This document shows, in pieces, positions 62,297-64,000 of a stretch of 64,000 bases of DNA. The notes beneath the pieces are model-generated. The model saw nothing but the letters and a program-made list of their open reading frames with translations, had not been told where the DNA came from and did no database searches. The stretch covers positions 1 to 64,000 of the forward strand of contig CAIZNN010000102.1 in the NCBI GenBank assembly GCA_903934285.1, written 5' to 3'. The translations under genes and the position numbers were made by a program. Positions within the stretch are counted from its first letter, which is position 1. Each line of letters starts with the position of its first letter. Source of the stretch: Akkermansiaceae bacterium (GTDB lineage Bacteria; Verrucomicrobiota; Verrucomicrobiia; Verrucomicrobiales; Akkermansiaceae).

Positions 62297-62815
62297 ATGC
62301 CCGAGTCCCTGCGCGCCGCTATCCGAGATGTTGTCGATTTTCCCCAACCGGGAATCGTGTTCAAAGATATCACGCCGATTCTAGCCGATGGCAAATTGTT
62401 CGGCAAGTCCATCAGCCTGCTCTGCGACACGCTCGGCGGCGCCAAAATTGACAAGGTGGTGGGCATCGATGCGCGGGGCTTTATTTTTGCCAGCGCGGTG
62501 GCCGACCGGCTCGGGGTCGGTTTTGTGCCGGTGCGCAAGAAAGGCAAGTTGCCATGGAAGACCCGCCAGACCCCCTACGCGCTGGAATACGGCGAGGCGG
62601 TAGTGGAAATCCATGAGGACGCGCTGCAACCCGGCGAGGTGGTGTTGCTGGTGGATGATCTGCTGGCCACCGGCGGCACCGCCGCCGCCGCCGTCAAATT
62701 GATCGAGGAACTCGGGGCCAACCTCATCGGCATCTCATTTCTCATCGAGCTGGCCTTTCTGGGCGGCCGCGCCAAACTGGCCCCTCATCCCGTTCACGCA
62801 ATCCTCACTTACTAA
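62297..62815 (+). CDS. apt: Adenine phosphoribosyltransferase
   Basis: A 172-residue purine salvage enzyme that joins adenine and PRPP to AMP. The N-terminus '[25 protein letters not shown]' and '[34 protein letters not shown]' are typical. The PRPP-binding loop is '[22 protein letters not shown]'. The length matches the family exactly. It lies eight bases before pgi, so the two probably share a transcript. Confidence 0.96.
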   Translation: MPESLRAAIRDVVDFPQPGIVFKDITPILADGKLFGKSISLLCDTLGGAKIDKVVGIDARGFIFASAVADRLGVGFVPVRKKGKLPWKTRQTPYALEYGEAVVEIHEDALQPGEVVLLVDDLLATGGTAAAAVKLIEELGANLIGISFLIELAFLGGRAKLAPHPVHAILTY

Positions 62816-62823
62816 CACCCATC

Positions 62824-64000
62824 ATGTCCTGGCAGGCCTACCAACAACAACTCCTCCGCTACCCGCAACTCGGGTTGTCTCTCGATCTATCACTTATGGG
62901 AATGCCCCCCGGCCACAGCTCCGCCCTGGAGCCGCAGATTGCCAAGGCGTTTGCCGATATGGCGGCGCTGGAAGCCGGCGCCATCGCCAATCCGGATGAA
63001 GGGCGCAGGGTCGGCCACTATTGGCTGCGCAATCCCGCGCTGGCGCCCACGCCCGAGCTCGAGGCGGCCATCCGCGAACCGCTGGCAGCGCTCAAGGCCT
63101 TTGCACAGGCGGTGCTAACCGGCTCGATCACCGCTCCCTCGGGCGCAGCCTTTGAGCAGGTGCTGCTCATCGGCATCGGCGGGTCGGCGCTGGGCCCGCA
63201 ATTGCTGGCCGATGCGCTGGGCCAGCAGGCGCAGTTGCCGCTGTATTTCTTCGACAACACCGATCCGGCCGGCATCGACTGCGTGCTCGCCCGCCTCGCC
63301 ACAACCGGCCTCGCCAAAACCTTGGTGCTCGTCATTTCCAAATCCGGGGGCACCCCCGAAACCCGCAATGGCATGCTCGAGGCGCAGGCCGCCTACACCG
63401 CCGCCGGCCTCGAGTTCGGGCCCCACGCCGTGGCGGTCACCGGCTGCGGCTCCCAGCTCGATCACTTTGCCTGCGAGCACCGCTTTATCGCCCGCTTCCC
63501 CATGCAAGATTGGATCGGCGGCCGCACCTCGGTGCTCTCCACCGTCGGGCTGGTGCCCGCCGCGCTGTTAGGGATCGATGTCGACGGCTTGCTCGCCGGT
63601 GCCGCGGCGATGGACGCGGCAACCCGCCAGCCCGCGGTTTCTAACAACCCGGCGATGCGGCTCGCCTTGGCCTGGCATGCCGCCGGCAACGGGCGTGGTG
63701 AGAAGGACATGGTGGTCCTGCCCTACAAGGATTCGCTGGTGTTGTTTTCGAAATACTTGCAACAACTCGTCATGGAGTCGCTCGGCAAGGAGCGCGATCT
63801 GGATGGCAAGCTGGTGCACCAGGGCATTGCCGTCTATGGCAACAAGGGGTCCACCGACCAACATGCCTACGTCCAACAACTCCGCGATGGCGTGAACAAT
63901 TTCTTTGTCACCTTCATCGAGGTGCGCACGGGGCGGGCTGGTGCCAGCATCGAAGTGGAGCCCGGATTTACCAGCGGCGATTACCTGCAAGGGTTTTTCC
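62824..64000 (+). CDS. pgi: Glucose-6-phosphate isomerase, 3' end outside window
   Basis: The frame is open from the ATG at 62824 to the window edge (392 codons) and is absent from the ORF track because no stop is reached. Sugar-isomerase motifs are clear: '[19 protein letters not shown]', '[17 protein letters not shown]', 'VTGCGSQL' and '[19 protein letters not shown]'. It interconverts glucose 6-phosphate and fructose 6-phosphate, matching the aldolase gene in the same window. The missing part is the C-terminal end, including the catalytic Lys region. Confidence 0.94.
   Translation, partial: MSWQAYQQQLLRYPQLGLSLDLSLMGMPPGHSSALEPQIAKAFADMAALEAGAIANPDEGRRVGHYWLRNPALAPTPELEAAIREPLAALKAFAQAVLTGSITAPSGAAFEQVLLIGIGGSALGPQLLADALGQQAQLPLYFFDNTDPAGIDCVLARLATTGLAKTLVLVISKSGGTPETRNGMLEAQAAYTAAGLEFGPHAVAVTGCGSQLDHFACEHRFIARFPMQDWIGGRTSVLSTVGLVPAALLGIDVDGLLAGAAAMDAATRQPAVSNNPAMRLALAWHAAGNGRGEKDMVVLPYKDSLVLFSKYLQQLVMESLGKERDLDGKLVHQGIAVYGNKGSTDQHAYVQQLRDGVNNFFVTFIEVRTGRAGASIEVEPGFTSGDYLQGFF

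Overview
The window is a GC-rich bacterial chromosome segment. I infer a member of the Verrucomicrobiota. The reasons are a fused LpxC-FabZ gene (so a Gram-negative envelope with lipid A), many secreted SGNH/SASA esterases, a DUF2961/GH172 glycosidase with a 'DPDGDGIPTLVEYALGLDP'-type C-terminus, a threonyl-tRNA synthetase without TGS domain, and heavy intergenic loads of palindromic and 7/9-bp tandem repeats. No 16S gene or ribosomal cluster is present, so this stays an inference.

Left part (1-8.8 kb): the tail of a gene cut by the window edge, a VapBC-type toxin-antitoxin pair, then a decay zone in which remnants of three unrelated genes (formylglycine-generating-enzyme-like, PEBP/YbhB-like, arylsulfotransferase-like) lie fused in series, followed by a response regulator broken after its phosphorylation site. 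Directly after this comes a tightly coupled operon: a 33-codon leader ORF, a formyltransferase, an OleC-like acyl-adenylating enzyme, a UbiA-type membrane prenyltransferase and a PEP-synthase/rifampin-phosphotransferase-like dikinase. This is my main candidate for an undescribed small-molecule or lipid-modifying pathway.

8.8-35.5 kb: a TetR regulator divergent from a complete tripartite RND efflux operon, with a palindromic operator between them; then mostly housekeeping genes (rnhA, accA, a LysM protein, acpP, class II aldolase, phhB, L,D-transpeptidase, LysE exporter, small cytochrome c, aconitase), a left-handed beta-helix protein, a REP-associated tyrosine transposase (RAYT) with its tandem repeats, and a LolDE/MacB-like ABC exporter.

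35.5-47.6 kb: two adjacent tRNA-Gln genes, then an accessory carbohydrate region. It holds three SGNH hydrolases, a shortened SASA esterase, a large secreted protein with a duplicated C-terminal domain, NDP-sugar genes (an SDR epimerase and a nucleotidyltransferase) and a secreted GH172-type enzyme. Minisatellites and a deleted copy of the RAYT element lie between them.

47.6-64 kb: core genes again (rsmB, der, tRNA-Asp, fabD, thrS, lpxC-fabZ, ilvD, a ZIP transporter, a UPF0597 cysteine desulfidase-like protein, apt, and pgi running off the end). A collagen-like repeat protein and two MITE-like inverted-repeat elements are interspersed. A palindromic repeat has also entered the rsmB reading frame.
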